Assembly (NCBI GenBank): GCA_046728975.1
Contig: JBKPFU010000135.1
Coordinates: 1 to 5,670, forward strand
DNA: 5,670 nt
Reading direction: 5' to 3'
DNA from: JBKPFU01 sp046728975
GTDB lineage: Bacteria > Actinomycetota > Thermoleophilia > Gaiellales > Gaiellaceae
Of this stretch, positions 4,873-5,670 are shown in pieces. The position numbers and the translations under genes were made by a program. Each line of letters begins with the position of its first letter. The first letter of the stretch is position 1. Under the pieces are notes generated by a model. It worked only from the letters and a program-made list of their open reading frames with translations, was not told the origin of the DNA and did no database searches.

Positions 4873-5670
4873 CTACTGGTCGTCGACTTCTCGGGCATCG
4901 AACGTCTCCTTGATCAGCGAGACGAGGTCCTGATCGGCTGGCGGCTCCTCTTCGACCTCGCCTTCGCCTCCGTTCTCCCCCACGGCGAACGCGAGGCCGA
5001 GCCGTCGCCCCGTGACCTCGTAGAGCGCGTCCGCGAGGAGCGTCGCGTTCTTCGGCTCCTCGGCCAGCTGGCGGTGGAACGCAGCCTGCGGAGGAAACTC
5101 CAGGGTGAGCGTGTCCTCCGACAGGTTGGTGGGATGCGCCTCCCGCAGAACCGATGCGGTCGGGATAGACTTCTCTTCGACGGCCGGGAGGATCGTGCGC
5201 TGCCAGGCCTCCTGGAGCTGCTCGAGGTCGACGTCGACCTCCCGCGGCTCGGCGGCCGGCTCGGCGGCCGGAGCCGCCGGCGCTGCAGCGGGCTGATGGC
5301 CGGCCTCGAGACGCTCCAGCCGGTGCGCAATCGATTCGCGCGACAGGTCGGCCGCCGGCCGCGTCACCCTCACCCGCGCGAGCTCGAGCGGCAGGCGCGG
5401 GTCGCCGCCCTGGCGCATGTCCTCGACGGCCACGGCGAGCAGGTCGCACAGCCGCAGCACGGTCGGTTCGGGGAGCTGGTTGGCCTGCTCCCGGAGACGC
5501 TCCCGCGTCTCCTCCGTGACCGGCACCGAGTCCGGCACCTCGCCCGTGTGCTGGACGAGCAGGAGGTGGCGCAGGTGCTCTAGCAGGTCGGTCACGAGCC
5601 GCCCGAGATCCTGGCCCTGCTCCGAGAGCTCCTCGATGAACGTCAGCGCGCCGGCGGTGTCGCGGTCGAC
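4873..5670 (-). CDS. dnaX: DNA polymerase III subunit gamma/tau, C-terminal part (5' end beyond window)
   Basis: DnaX is the clamp-loader ATPase subunit of the replicative polymerase. Only the last 265 codons are present; the ATPase domains lie outside the right edge. The fragment opens in the collar domain III (ALTFIEELSEQGQDLGRL, then VTDLLEHLRHLLLVQHTG), a strongly diagnostic DnaX segment that continues to about residue 122 of the fragment. An Ala/Pro-rich linker follows (about 126-142). Next is a tau-type C-terminal domain (about 147-230; LQEAWQRTILPAVEEKSIPT, with LTLEFPPQAAFHRQLAEE) that in other bacteria contacts the polymerase alpha subunit. The acidic tail ends LIKETFDAREVDDQ. The continuous frame to a TAG at 4873 means full-length tau is made; I see no slippery frameshift signal for a gamma form in this part. 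The GTG at 5595 is an internal codon, not the start. Confidence 0.94.
   Translation of the reverse strand, partial: VDRDTAGALTFIEELSEQGQDLGRLVTDLLEHLRHLLLVQHTGEVPDSVPVTEETRERLREQANQLPEPTVLRLCDLLAVAVEDMRQGGDPRLPLELARVRVTRPAADLSRESIAHRLERLEAGHQPAAAPAAPAAEPAAEPREVDVDLEQLQEAWQRTILPAVEEKSIPTASVLREAHPTNLSEDTLTLEFPPQAAFHRQLAEEPKNATLLADALYEVTGRRLGLAFAVGENGGEGEVEEEPPADQDLVSLIKETFDAREVDDQ

Noticed and set aside
4853..5449. Long N-terminal extension of EbfC running through dnaX in another frame.
   Set aside because: Arg/Gly/Ala-rich with no similarity to anything; the YbaB family begins at the MxMNKLL segment.
4244..5583. Plus-strand open frames opposite the CNB gene, ebfC and dnaX.
   Set aside because: Low-complexity Leu/Arg-rich translations covering several real genes and their junctions; not credible as proteins.

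Overview
This GC-rich window carries a tightly packed, single-direction gene block. All nine recognisable genes are on the minus strand, so the biological order runs from the right end to the left. The gene order (dnaX, ebfC, recR, then lysC and asd), the high GC content, the GTG/TTG starts and the protein flavour suggest an actinobacterium. My best guess is a deep branch such as Thermoleophilia, because the Asd middle segment and the DnaX tail resemble what I recall from that class. This is inference; no rRNA or other marker is present.

Right part (5670 to 2825): the C-terminal 265 residues of the DNA polymerase III tau/gamma subunit (dnaX), the nucleoid-associated protein EbfC/YbaB, and the recombination mediator RecR form the classic dnaX-ebfC-recR series. 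Two genes are inserted between ebfC and recR. One encodes a small stand-alone cyclic-nucleotide-binding domain protein, whose TTG start follows the ebfC TAG directly and in the same frame. The other encodes a secreted lipoprotein with an aspartate-rich calcium-loop motif, joined to the first by a TGATG overlap. The spacing throughout implies one polycistronic transcript with translational coupling.

Middle part (2774 to 569): lysC (aspartate kinase) and asd (aspartate-semialdehyde dehydrogenase) overlap by 8 bases and supply the first two steps of the aspartate pathway to lysine/diaminopimelate, threonine and methionine. Inside lysC, an ATG preceded by GAGGAGG lies where known lysC genes start their separately translated regulatory beta subunit. 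The first ACT domain looks divergent.

Left part (568 to 1): directly after the asd stop is a good sigma-70-type promoter (TTGACT, 17-base spacer, GATCAT), with two inverted repeats lying in and over it. It drives a GerE-like, DNA-binding-only LuxR-family regulator of 81 residues. After an 88-base gap comes the first 57 codons of a gene whose product resembles the N-terminal domain of type II secretion/type IV pilus ATPases (GspE/MshE). It runs off the window edge.

No stretch longer than about 90 bases lacks a gene. I saw no tRNA, rRNA, mobile element, CRISPR array or convincing intrinsic terminator. The least ordinary points are the promoter/inverted-repeat cluster before the LuxR gene, the internal lysC start, and the cyclic-nucleotide-sensor plus lipoprotein pair inside the recombination operon. 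I do not see a clearly novel multi-gene system.
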